From UBA509 sp038729325 (GTDB lineage: Archaea; Thermoplasmatota; Thermoplasmata; Thermoplasmatales; Thermoplasmataceae), in contig JAVYSG010000040.1 of assembly GCA_038729325.1 (NCBI GenBank), positions 1 to 11,879 of the forward strand: DNA of 11,879 nucleotides, in the 5' to 3' direction. Within the stretch, counting starts at the first letter, position 1. Every line of letters starts with the position of its first letter. Of this stretch, positions 1-6,028 are shown piece after piece. A program made the position numbers and the translations under genes. Below the pieces are notes generated by a model, which searched no databases, had not been told where the DNA came from, and saw only the letters and a list, made by a program, of their open reading frames with translations.

Positions 1-89
1 ATATGCATTCTTTCCGATACTGCTTCAGGGATCGATGCATATCCATAACAATGGGTTGTTATCACCATGTGATCCATGCTCTCAGGCAT
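1..89 (-). CDS. Unrecognised protein, N-terminal fragment cut by the window edge
   Basis: Reading leftward from an ATG at 89, the frame stays open to the edge and starts MPESMDHMVITTHCYGYASI. I do not recognise the family. A TATA-like GGATATAATT read on the minus strand (126-135) would put transcription start near 104, about 15 bases before this ATG, which supports a gene start here. The same frame is also protein-like upstream, from 194 down to 90, interrupted only by one TGA at 141-143. The alternative is therefore that this is part of a longer gene broken by a nonsense mutation. Only 29 codons are visible and the C-terminus is outside the window. Function unknown; the coding call itself is tentative. 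Confidence 0.35.
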   Translation of the reverse strand, partial: MPESMDHMVITTHCYGYASIPEAVSERMH

Positions 90-228
90 GCTGAATACTG
101 AGGGTGGATTTACGGGGAAATTGACAATTATATCCTCATTTCATGGAATGATTTCACCTTTGCATCTGATCTCGACTAAATTGTGCAGGGATTCTCAATT
201 TTACAGCATATTCAATACACTATCTGAA

Positions 229-256
229 CTAAATAATTTGAAATAAAATATTGTTG
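229..256 (-). terminator. T-rich stretch after the permease stop codon
   Basis: Just past the stop codon of the permease, the minus strand reads AATATTTTATTT and continues T-rich. This fits the T-run terminators common in archaea. No strong hairpin is visible. The rest of 90-267 holds only the possible upstream extension of the left-edge reading frame and its TATA-like element. Confidence 0.3.
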
Positions 257-267
257 TGGAAATAGTA

Positions 268-1683
268 TTATTCTTCAGCACCGGATGGGACAGCGGACGG
301 CTCGATCTCTCCCTTATTTCTGTTTCTGTATTCAATGTAAACCAACCCTATGACCATCCATATAACGAAAGAGTAGGCGGCTATCAATACCGGGCTGCTT
401 ATGGATATGAAAGATCCATAGAAAATAAACCCGAGAAATCCTATTGCCACCACTGTTATAATCATATTCAGATATCCAACTTTGAGCTTCTTATCCTTGA
501 GTATTTTTGGAAGGGAGGCGTTTGCCATGATGTGGACAAGTATGGAGCCAAGTGTCCCGGCGACACCGGTGAAGAGAAATGCGTTGAACCCACCCATTGC
601 AACTGTAGATATTGCTGCAATTGCGAAACTCGCCAAAGCCATAACCCCGGAAGCTACATGGGGCGTAAGATGTGTTTTGTGTACATTGGAGATACTCTTC
701 GGGAATAGGCCATCTTTTGCCATTGCATAGAGAACTCTTGAGGAACTGTTGGTATACGTAACCATGTCCGTGAGTATACTGTTGATGTAAAATACAGTAA
801 TCAGTATAGCTGCCCATACTCCTATATCAGAGTATGAAAGCGATATGCCTGGGACCAGTGCATTTGCATAGGCACCCATATTATTTATGCCCCACGCAAC
901 CGTGAATGCGTAAGAAGCAAATACGAAGAATACGCCAAGAATTACTATTGTGAGAACTATGCCTTTTGCAATTGTTTTCCTGGCATTTGCAGTTTCCTCG
1001 CCCAGAGGGGTAGAGGTTCCAAAGCCAGAAAATGCTGTATACATGAAGAGTACTCCAAGAAGCACTCCGGAAATTCCTCCAGAAGCATGAGAGGGGCTGA
1101 ACACAGACACTGTGTTGATGGATGGCCTTGTGATAATTAACCAGAGTCCTATGAAAACGACAACCGCTATCTCAAGACTGGCCATAACTGAGGCATATTT
1201 CAGGGACCCTTTTACACCCAGCACAGATAGTATATAACCAAAGGCTACCGTTCCTGCAAGGAGTGGCAACCAGAGGAATGAGGGCAGAGTTATTCCGAAA
1301 ACGTTTGAAAGTAACGCCGGAACGAACACCGATATACTCAGTCCTATGAATGCAAGTGAAGTTACCTGATAGAACTGGTAAGACCAGCCTGTGTAGGCAC
1401 TGATATGCTTTCCAAATCCAAGTTTAACATAATCATAATATCCGCCTGCGCCTGCAACATGCGTAGATATTCTATTAATTATGTATACATTCAAGCCCAC
1501 TATGATCAAAGCCACAATTGCTGTCAGAGGGAGAGAACCAAGGGCGAAAGCTGCCGCGCCCGTCATTGTAGCCACTGCGGCTCCAGCGGGGGCCGAGGCA
1601 GCGACCCCTTGAAACACGACGTCCCTGATGGAAAGGGCATTTTTCCTAAGACCTAAAGATTCTGTACTATCATTGCTTGACAT
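268..1683 (-). CDS. APC-superfamily amino acid/polyamine permease
   Basis: This is an integral membrane transporter of about 471 residues, the normal length for the amino acid-polyamine-organocation family, with roughly a dozen hydrophobic segments. Family marks include the start of TM1 (about residues 22-50, rich in Gly/Ala/Ser/Pro), the motif AGAGGYYDYVKLGFG near residues 77-91 followed by TGW near 98-100, and the EETANARKTIAKGI loop in the middle. The last 20 or so residues are polar and cytoplasmic-looking. Amino acid uptake or exchange by proton symport is the family expectation; the substrate cannot be read from sequence. The ATG at 1683 is preferred: the TATA box at 1731-1738 places transcription start near 1708, leaving a leader of about 25 bases. 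A TTG at 1710 is in frame but would lie at or before that point. It is monocistronic. Confidence 0.92.
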   Translation of the reverse strand: MSSNDSTESLGLRKNALSIRDVVFQGVAASAPAGAAVATMTGAAAFALGSLPLTAIVALIIVGLNVYIINRISTHVAGAGGYYDYVKLGFGKHISAYTGWSYQFYQVTSLAFIGLSISVFVPALLSNVFGITLPSFLWLPLLAGTVAFGYILSVLGVKGSLKYASVMASLEIAVVVFIGLWLIITRPSINTVSVFSPSHASGGISGVLLGVLFMYTAFSGFGTSTPLGEETANARKTIAKGIVLTIVILGVFFVFASYAFTVAWGINNMGAYANALVPGISLSYSDIGVWAAILITVFYINSILTDMVTYTNSSSRVLYAMAKDGLFPKSISNVHKTHLTPHVASGVMALASFAIAAISTVAMGGFNAFLFTGVAGTLGSILVHIMANASLPKILKDKKLKVGYLNMIITVVAIGFLGFIFYGSFISISSPVLIAAYSFVIWMVIGLVYIEYRNRNKGEIEPSAVPSGAEE

Positions 1684-1730
1684 TGTCAGTCTCTTAGTGA
1701 TTCCTGCCAATTATTAAGCTTTTTGTAACC

Positions 1731-1738
1731 TATATATG
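1731..1738 (-). promoter_or_regulatory. TATA box of the permease gene
   Basis: The minus strand reads GCATATATAGG here, a good archaeal TATA box about 50 bases before the ATG at 1683. It predicts a transcription start near 1708. Confidence 0.6.
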
Positions 1739-1743
1739 CAAAA

Positions 1744-1779
1744 AATTGTTATTTTATGGAAATTTTGTATGTAACAATT
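1744..1779. repeat. Inverted repeat upstream of the permease promoter, candidate operator
   Basis: AATTGTTA at 1744-1751 and its exact reverse complement TAACAATT at 1772-1779 form a perfect 8-base inverted repeat with a 20-base spacer. It begins six bases upstream of the permease TATA box. Near it, TTTGTAAC occurs at 1722-1729 and 1784-1791, and TATGTAAC at 1768-1775. The region is AT-rich, so chance is possible, but the position suits an activator or repressor site. Confidence 0.35.
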
Positions 1780-1848
1780 CATATTTGTAACTATAACGAT
1801 TTTTCAGAGAAAATTTTAATCAAGCTATGAAAGCATTACAATAACCTG

Positions 1849-1857
1849 AATATATAG
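1849..1857 (+). promoter_or_regulatory. TATA-like box before the 1893-2425 locus
   Basis: AATATATAG on the plus strand predicts transcription start near 1880, about 13 bases before the ATG at 1893. This suggests that the unrecognised locus downstream is, or was, transcribed. Confidence 0.4.
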
Positions 1858-1892
1858 CAACCCGAAAATCCTCTGTAAAGTCATCCTGTGCA

Positions 1893-1967
1893 ATGTCACG
1901 TACCATGACATTGAGGCCTTCCGAGGATGGCGCTCCCCATAGTATGATGGAATTACAGCTGGCTTGA
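1893..1967 (+). CDS. Short ORF overlapping the next frame by TTGA; leader peptide or broken 5' end
   Basis: This 24-codon frame starts MSRTMTLRPSEDGAPH and ends at TGA 1965-1967. It overlaps the TTG start of the longer frame by four bases. The same frame is open upstream to a TAA at 1842-1844. Downstream, the reading continues smoothly in the other frame (YDGITAGLKIEPRSPW from 1943). The two pieces may thus be one protein split by a one-base indel near 1940-1960, or a leader peptide coupled to the second gene. No homologue is recognised. Confidence 0.3.
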   Translation: MSRTMTLRPSEDGAPHSMMELQLA

Positions 1968-2425
1968 AAATAGAACCCAGATCTCCATGGACATATGAAG
2001 ACGTAATTCGAATTGTGGAACAAACTGACAGTAAAACGCCCCTGAAATCACTAATCTTCGACAGGGAAAGAAATGAAATGAGAAATGATAAGGCGTTCGA
2101 TAAGGAGATTGAAGGGATGATCGAAAAGTGGATTTTAGCCAAAATACAGGAAGGCTCAAAGAAACCTGAGAATGAAGCCAGAAAGAGCAGCGTTCATGGG
2201 GGTGGAAGCGAAACGGCAAACAGCTACGTAACTCCGAAGGTTGTCCGCTATTATCTGCTGCACCCGGAATATGGCCTTGTGAGCATTTGGGTCCTGAATA
2301 AGCATGGAAGGCATCGCAGCATCAATATCCTATCCGTTAAAAAGGTAAAGGCCATGATGACAATCCTCATGATGTTAGAACACTTCCCGGGAGCAGTATC
2401 AACAATTTTTAACTGCCTTCATTGA
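1964..2425 (+). CDS. Hypothetical protein, unrecognised, possibly the 3' part of a frameshifted gene
   Basis: This is a 153-codon frame with no ATG near its 5' end; the only usable start is TTG at 1964. The product is mostly soluble. It has a charged, helix-prone first half (residues 1-70, many Glu/Lys/Arg), a Gly/Ser linker around 75-85, and a more hydrophobic second half (TPKVVRYYLLHPEYG, then a Lys-rich stretch and a Met/Leu-rich helix) ending in NCLH. Codon use resembles that of the neighbouring genes. I see no known domain. It lies in a gene-poor stretch near a tRNA, where strain-specific or decaying genes are common. It may be joined with the 24-codon frame before it. It is probably expressed or recently was, given the upstream TATA box, but its function is unknown. 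Confidence 0.45.
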   Translation: MKIEPRSPWTYEDVIRIVEQTDSKTPLKSLIFDRERNEMRNDKAFDKEIEGMIEKWILAKIQEGSKKPENEARKSSVHGGGSETANSYVTPKVVRYYLLHPEYGLVSIWVLNKHGRHRSINILSVKKVKAMMTILMMLEHFPGAVSTIFNCLH

Positions 2426-2452
2426 GAATCAGCTTTTAAACCTGAAGGCCTT

Positions 2453-2732
2453 TTAGATACTTGCACCATCAAGGGAAATAATGAAAGCATTTGATACGGA
2501 GCTGGCAATCTTTTTTTTCAAACTGGAAACAATCTTACGGATTTCATCCAGGACTCATTTATTGACCATATAGTGCGGAACCTTGCCGGTTTTGTTAAGT
2601 GCCATCGACAATATTTCATGAAAGAAGATCTCAATGCACCGATTTGAATCTGTTTATTCTCACATTAATATGTTCCAGAAACAGTTCCACGAGTGTATAA
2701 AGACCATGTCTGTTTGAAGGGTTAAATTTCAT
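2453..2732 (-). pseudogene. Decayed small gene next to tRNA-Arg
   Basis: From an ATG at 2732 the minus strand encodes MKFNPSNRHGLYTLVELFLE and on to TGA at 2631-2633 (33 residues). Reading then continues in another frame (IEIFFHEILSMALNKTGKVP and on) with one in-frame TGA at 2555-2557, to a TAA at 2453-2455. All pieces look like ordinary soluble protein with amphipathic helices. This fits a gene of about 93 codons carrying one frameshift and one nonsense mutation. The ATG lies 20 bases past the tRNA 3' end on the same strand. I recognise no family, and transposase or integrase origin cannot be shown. Confidence 0.4.
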
Positions 2733-2751
2733 ACTTATACCCTATTGAGAG

Positions 2752-2826
2752 CGGGCCCGGTGGGATTCGAACCCACGATCACCGACTTAGAAGGACGGTG
2801 CCTTATCCATACTAGGCCACGGGCCC
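2752..2826 (-). tRNA. tRNA-Arg (anticodon UCU)
   Basis: The minus strand folds as a complete 75-base tRNA. It has an acceptor stem GGGCCCG/CGGGCCC, discriminator G, D stem GCCT/AGGC, a ten-base D loop, T arm GTGGG-TTCGAAT-CCCAC and variable loop TGATC. The anticodon loop CTTCTAA gives UCU, reading AGA (arginine), a much-used codon here. There is no intron and CCA is not encoded. The anticodon stem CCGTC/GTCGG carries one U-U mismatch (positions 30-40). A37 follows a U36, the context for t6A, and G15 is present, the archaeosine site. Confidence 0.95.
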
Positions 2827-2969
2827 ATTCTCCTCAACACAGCGTTGAATTTGAAAGTTTCCATTATTTCAGTTTGATGGCTTTCACTTCAAAGGTTCAT
2901 TCTATAGAGAAAGCTGTTGAACTCGTTTATTCGCCTTCAATACATATTTATTATTCAATCTGAAAATCC

Positions 2970-2978
2970 TTAATATGA
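2970..2978 (+). promoter_or_regulatory. TATA box of the pcc1-pfdB-mptA operon
   Basis: TTAATATGA is centred 29 bases before the ATG at 3003. That spacing predicts transcription beginning almost at the start codon, so pcc1 is probably leaderless. Confidence 0.5.
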
Positions 2979-3002
2979 TCTTCAGCATAGAAAACTTCAG
3001 AT

Positions 3003-3251
3003 ATGGCAGATTCTCAGTCATCATTCCAGATCAGAATAATTCTGGAAAGAGAGAAATATTCAGATTATATCCAGGCAATTCGGCCTGATTTGAATGCGCA
3101 CGTGGGTCGTTCCAGAACATGGCTTGAGGAGGACGATGAAAGTTTTTACATTTATATACGGTCTCCTGATACAGTTGCACTAAGGGCAGCTCTTGGATCC
3201 ATATCGCGATGGTTCAAGGTAATTAGGGAAGTTATGGAGGTAGTAAGTTAA
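3003..3251 (+). CDS. pcc1: KEOPS complex subunit Pcc1
   Basis: Pcc1 is the small dimerisation subunit of the KEOPS complex (Kae1, Bud32, Cgi121, Pcc1), which adds threonylcarbamoyl to A37 of ANN-reading tRNAs to make t6A. The 82-residue product has the usual family size and its alpha/beta layout. An N-terminal strand (about 8-14) is followed by a helix with YSDYIQAIRPDL (19-30), a strand with FYIYIRSPD (48-56) and the signature helix VALRAALGSISRWFKVIREV (58-77). The RAAL..I.RW part of that helix is typical. The ATG suits a leaderless start. The stop codon overlaps the ATG of the prefoldin gene by one base (TAATG). Association of pcc1 with prefoldin beta is common in archaea. The other KEOPS genes are not in this window. 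Confidence 0.88.
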   Translation: MADSQSSFQIRIILEREKYSDYIQAIRPDLNAHVGRSRTWLEEDDESFYIYIRSPDTVALRAALGSISRWFKVIREVMEVVS

Positions 3252-3625
3252 TGGAACCGAATTTGAGTCAATATATTCAGAATCAGCTAAAGCAGGCACA
3301 GCAGCTTGAAACCCAGATAGAACAGGTGGCCACTCAGAAATACCAGCTGGATCTCAGAATTAAGGAAATAGACAAGACGCTGAAGGAACTTCAGTCAATA
3401 GGCACAGACACTCCTGTCTACAAGAGTGTTGGAAATATATTATACCGGGTAGAGGACAGGCAGAAGCTTGTTGACGATCTCTCAGAACAGAAGGAGCTCA
3501 GTGAGATACGCATTAAGACCCTTGAAAAACAGCAGAAAGCCATGGAAGACAAGTACAAGGAGCTTGAGACCCTGATTCAGCAGAGATATCAGGAGGAAAC
3601 CCAGAAAAGGGGTACTTCACAGTGA
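3251..3625 (+). CDS. pfdB: Prefoldin beta subunit (GimC)
   Basis: This is the beta subunit of archaeal prefoldin, a hexamer of two alpha and four beta chains that captures unfolded proteins in the cytosol and hands them to the thermosome. The 124 residues match the usual length of about 115-125. Two long coiled-coil helices (about 5-47 and 75-117), rich in Gln, Glu, Lys and Leu with heptad spacing, flank the conserved hairpin segment TPVYKSVGNILYRVE near 54-68. The C-terminal tail QEETQKRGTSQ is polar. The gene overlaps pcc1 by one base and the next gene by four (GTGA), implying one transcript and coupled translation. The alpha subunit gene is not here, as is usual. Confidence 0.95.
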   Translation: MEPNLSQYIQNQLKQAQQLETQIEQVATQKYQLDLRIKEIDKTLKELQSIGTDTPVYKSVGNILYRVEDRQKLVDDLSEQKELSEIRIKTLEKQQKAMEDKYKELETLIQQRYQEETQKRGTSQ

Positions 3626-4527
3626 TCGATCTGGTAGATGTTCAGGCCGGGAAACCCAGAGTTTCAATTCCAATAACAAGTGTCGGACTTAAGGGAATCA
3701 CATATCCCGTTAGAGTCAGCCGTGACAGCAGGGAAGTAGATCTGCTTACAAGAATAGACATATACGTTGATCTTCCCGCAGACAGGAAAGGGGCTGATTT
3801 TTCACGGAAGATCGAAGCCATAAATGAGATAATCCTGGAAAACGGGGTAGTTCCAGGCATAGAGGATCTGAGTCTCCGTATTGCAGAGAAGGTGCTCCAG
3901 AAATTACCATATTCAACAGAATGCAGAGTAAGCGTTTCCGCGGATTACATGCGGGAAAAAAAATCAAGAAACGGAAACAGCCGTATCATTGTGCCATACA
4001 AGCTCGAGGGTGAGTCAGTTCTCCGAAGGAGCGGTGAATTTCATAAGATGGTTGGAGTTAACGTCACCGGGCTGAATGCATGTCCCTGTGCAATGGAAAC
4101 CACACGTACTCTAATCTCCAAGGATTTTCCCGGCAATGATGAGATTCTGAATAGAATCCCGTCCATAACGCATAACCAGAGAAACCATGTCAGGCTGATG
4201 ATGCAGGCTCCCGGTGGAAGAAATATAGAAGCGGACGACCTCATAGCGATCTGTGAGAAGGTCCTTGGGGGATCCCTTCACTCCCTTCTCAAAAGGATCG
4301 ATGAAGGCGAACTGGTCTACAATGCACACAAGAATCCAAAGTTCGTCGAGGATATTGTAAGGGATATTGCAGCAGAGGTTCTGTTAAAATACGGCGATTT
4401 TCCAGATAACACAAGGGTCATAATTTCGTCAGAAAGTGAGGAGAGCATACACCCGCACAACGCGTATGCTGAAATAAATTCCACACTGGGTGAACTGAGA
4501 TCAAGCGTTTCCAAACTGGATCACTGA
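3622..4527 (+). CDS. mptA: GTP cyclohydrolase IV, MptA/FolE2 family
   Basis: MptA is a metal-dependent (Fe(II) in the characterised enzyme) cyclohydrolase that converts GTP to 7,8-dihydroneopterin 2',3'-cyclic phosphate. It supplies pterin cofactors and, in some archaea, the preQ0/archaeosine route. The 301 residues fit the tunnelling-fold FolE2/MptA family. The cysteine motif LNACPCAMETTR is at 151-162 (Cys154, Cys156). The conserved SITHNQRNHVRL is at 181-192, including His184, and the C-terminal SESEESIHPHNAYAE is at 270-284. These hold the expected metal and substrate residues; exact ligand assignment is by analogy. Start GTG at 3622 overlaps the pfdB stop as GTGA. The 3' end overlaps the convergent MBL gene by 27 bases. 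Which end product is made here cannot be read from the window. Confidence 0.93.
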   Translation: MIDLVDVQAGKPRVSIPITSVGLKGITYPVRVSRDSREVDLLTRIDIYVDLPADRKGADFSRKIEAINEIILENGVVPGIEDLSLRIAEKVLQKLPYSTECRVSVSADYMREKKSRNGNSRIIVPYKLEGESVLRRSGEFHKMVGVNVTGLNACPCAMETTRTLISKDFPGNDEILNRIPSITHNQRNHVRLMMQAPGGRNIEADDLIAICEKVLGGSLHSLLKRIDEGELVYNAHKNPKFVEDIVRDIAAEVLLKYGDFPDNTRVIISSESEESIHPHNAYAEINSTLGELRSSVSKLDH

Positions 4528-5118
4528 ACCGTGACCGGGCAGAATCCAGGATGGCTTCATGCCGAGTATGGTTTCCTTTGATCTCAGCGCCTCTTCATAA
4601 TCAATTGTAAAGGCTTTATTTACAGTAATTTCCGAACCCTTCTTGAGAAGTGCGTCCCCCACAAATATGGCGTTATATTTCTCCATATAATAGGATGTGC
4701 TTCCTGGCGTATGTCCGTGGGTTGCAATATAAGAAATCCCTTCAATGTTTAGTTCCGATACCGGATGGACATCGCTGACAGGATCAGTTTTCGAAAATCC
4801 GGCAACTATTCTTGAAATGATGGATTTTGCCGGTTTCACCCTTGCATTTCCACGGACAACATCGATCTCCAGATCGGGAACGTATACGGCAGGTGAGAAG
4901 CGGGATACAATCATTGCAAGCCCTCCTATATGGTCCGGGTGATAATGGGTTATGAGCACAACATCGGGCTTTGTTTTCATATTCTCATAGAATGTTATTA
5001 TTTTACGGCCGGAGGATTTCATTCCAGCATCGATCAGAATGTTCCGGCTGCCGGCTTTTACTGAGTAACAGTGCGCAGTGGTGCCCGGAATCTGATTTAT
5101 TTCTTCAGGGAGATTCAA
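4501..5118 (-). CDS. Metallo-beta-lactamase fold hydrolase, last gene of the rib operon
   Basis: This is a 205-residue soluble hydrolase of the metallo-beta-lactamase fold. The dinuclear metal motif HYHPDH is at 58-63 (His58, His60, Asp62, His63). Further ligands are expected at His136 (in HGHTPGS), Asp155 (in FVGDALL) and His196 (in LPGHG). LLIDAGM-like text near 28-33 (ILIDAGM) is the usual start of the fold. The set is complete, so the enzyme should be active. Such proteins include glyoxalase II, lactonases and phosphodiesterases, and the substrate is not predictable. Its ATG overlaps the ribH stop by four bases (ATGA), tying it to the riboflavin operon. Its 3' end overlaps mptA on the opposite strand by 27 bases. 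A role in flavin metabolism is an inference from position only. Confidence 0.9.
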   Translation of the reverse strand: MNLPEEINQIPGTTAHCYSVKAGSRNILIDAGMKSSGRKIITFYENMKTKPDVVLITHYHPDHIGGLAMIVSRFSPAVYVPDLEIDVVRGNARVKPAKSIISRIVAGFSKTDPVSDVHPVSELNIEGISYIATHGHTPGSTSYYMEKYNAIFVGDALLKKGSEITVNKAFTIDYEEALRSKETILGMKPSWILPGHGSVIQFGNA

Positions 5119-5522
5119 AGTTCAGACAACCTCTTCAGCATTTTAGCCACGCTTTCAACAGCATCTCTTGCCATCTCGATTCTCGCCTGTGCCTGAAGCC
5201 TTGTCTGGTTCGGTCCGGATATGCCCAGTGCAACTGGCTTTGAATATTCAACGGAAAGGTCCTCTATCTTTCTTGCCGCATTCTGCATTATTATCTGGTC
5301 ATGGTCAGTTTCGCCTTTAATGACAGCTCCAAGCGTAACTGCACCATCCACATCTTTCTTTTCCAGGATCTTTTTCACTCCCAGCGGGATGTCAAAGGTA
5401 CCTGGCACCTTCAGGACATGCGTAACTTCAAGATTCATAAAAGCGGCGTGTTCCTGAGCCCTCTGCAGCATCATCATGGTTATGTCATAATTATATTCTG
5501 ATACAACAATCCCTATCTTCAT
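5115..5522 (-). CDS. ribH: 6,7-dimethyl-8-ribityllumazine synthase
   Basis: RibH condenses 3,4-dihydroxy-2-butanone 4-phosphate with 5-amino-6-ribitylaminouracil to give the lumazine precursor of riboflavin, usually as a pentamer or 60-mer capsid. The 135 residues match archaeal members. Family marks are the N-terminal strand KIGIVVSEYN (2-11), the ribityl-binding VPGTFDIPLGVKKIL (39-53), the phosphate and catalytic segment LGAVIKGETDHD (64-75) with His74, and GISGPNQTRLQAQAR (100-114). The start ATG has GGAG eight bases upstream (complement of 5531-5534), inside the 14-base gap after ribC. Its stop overlaps the MBL start. It is a clear paralogue of the gene just upstream, ribC. Confidence 0.95.
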   Translation of the reverse strand: MKIGIVVSEYNYDITMMMLQRAQEHAAFMNLEVTHVLKVPGTFDIPLGVKKILEKKDVDGAVTLGAVIKGETDHDQIIMQNAARKIEDLSVEYSKPVALGISGPNQTRLQAQARIEMARDAVESVAKMLKRLSEL

Positions 5523-5536
5523 CTCTTACAACTCCA

Positions 5537-6028
5537 TCAGTGTCTTATTCCAGTATTTTTTGGTTCCTCAACGGAGCCAACATCTTCGTACCCCTGTCTC
5601 AGGCCCATGCCGGCATTCTCGGTCAGTTTTCCCGGCCTGAATATGAGATTATAGGCATTCAGTGCGTGTTCCCGTGCCCGCCTCTCGGAGAGCCAGGCAA
5701 GTTCAGACGGGCTTGATGCCTCATCTTCATGCACGAATACCTCTATAACGTGCCTGTTTGTCATCAACTGAACCTGCATTATACCCATGGAGGCAACCTG
5801 TGCTGAGATTTTATCCACAGGCTTTGCTCCAGGCATTCCGCAGGCAATCACTATATCACACTGCTGTTCCTCAATCAGCTTCTTGGCCGCAACAGGGATA
5901 TCTTTTATGCCAGGTACTGTATACCTTACGGTAACAAAACCCGTCCCGGTTGAATTGAGTTCATCTATTATGGCAGATCCCATATCAAATCTCGCAAATG
6001 TTGTGTCCACAACTCCGAATTTTTTCAA
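5537..6028 (-). CDS. ribC: Archaeal riboflavin synthase
   Basis: Archaeal RibC performs the dismutation of two 6,7-dimethyl-8-ribityllumazine molecules into riboflavin and 5-amino-6-ribitylaminouracil. It is unrelated to the bacterial trimeric enzyme and derives from the lumazine synthase fold. The 163 residues fit. Recognisable parts are KKFGVVDTTFARFDMG (2-17), the VPGIKDIPVAAKKLIEE segment that parallels RibH, IACGMPGAKPVDK in the middle, and VFVHEDEA before a basic RRAREHALNAYNLI helix. The start is TTG at 6028, overlapping the ribL stop as TTGA. GGGTGG about six bases upstream serves as ribosome binding site, and translation is probably coupled. The C-terminal 25 residues look flexible. 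Confidence 0.94.
   Translation of the reverse strand: MKKFGVVDTTFARFDMGSAIIDELNSTGTGFVTVRYTVPGIKDIPVAAKKLIEEQQCDIVIACGMPGAKPVDKISAQVASMGIMQVQLMTNRHVIEVFVHEDEASSPSELAWLSERRAREHALNAYNLIFRPGKLTENAGMGLRQGYEDVGSVEEPKNTGIRH

Noticed and set aside
141..143. In-frame TGA as a selenocysteine codon
   Set aside because: No SECIS-like hairpin was seen and the presumed lineage is not known to use selenocysteine. A nonsense mutation or an internal start is simpler.
256..817. Plus- and minus-strand frames over the permease (for example 256-708 +, 491-817 -)
   Set aside because: They are shadows of the permease gene; their products are Cys/His-rich or low-complexity and lack any domain.
2752..2826. Attachment-site duplication of the tRNA 3' end
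   Set aside because: I looked for a second copy of the T-arm/acceptor sequence in the window and found only short GGGCCC matches near 8885 and 9359, which are too short to count.
2745..2963. Plus-strand ORF across the tRNA
   Set aside because: It is the antisense reading of tRNA-Arg, a classic false ORF (GPVGFEPTITDLEGRCLIHT).
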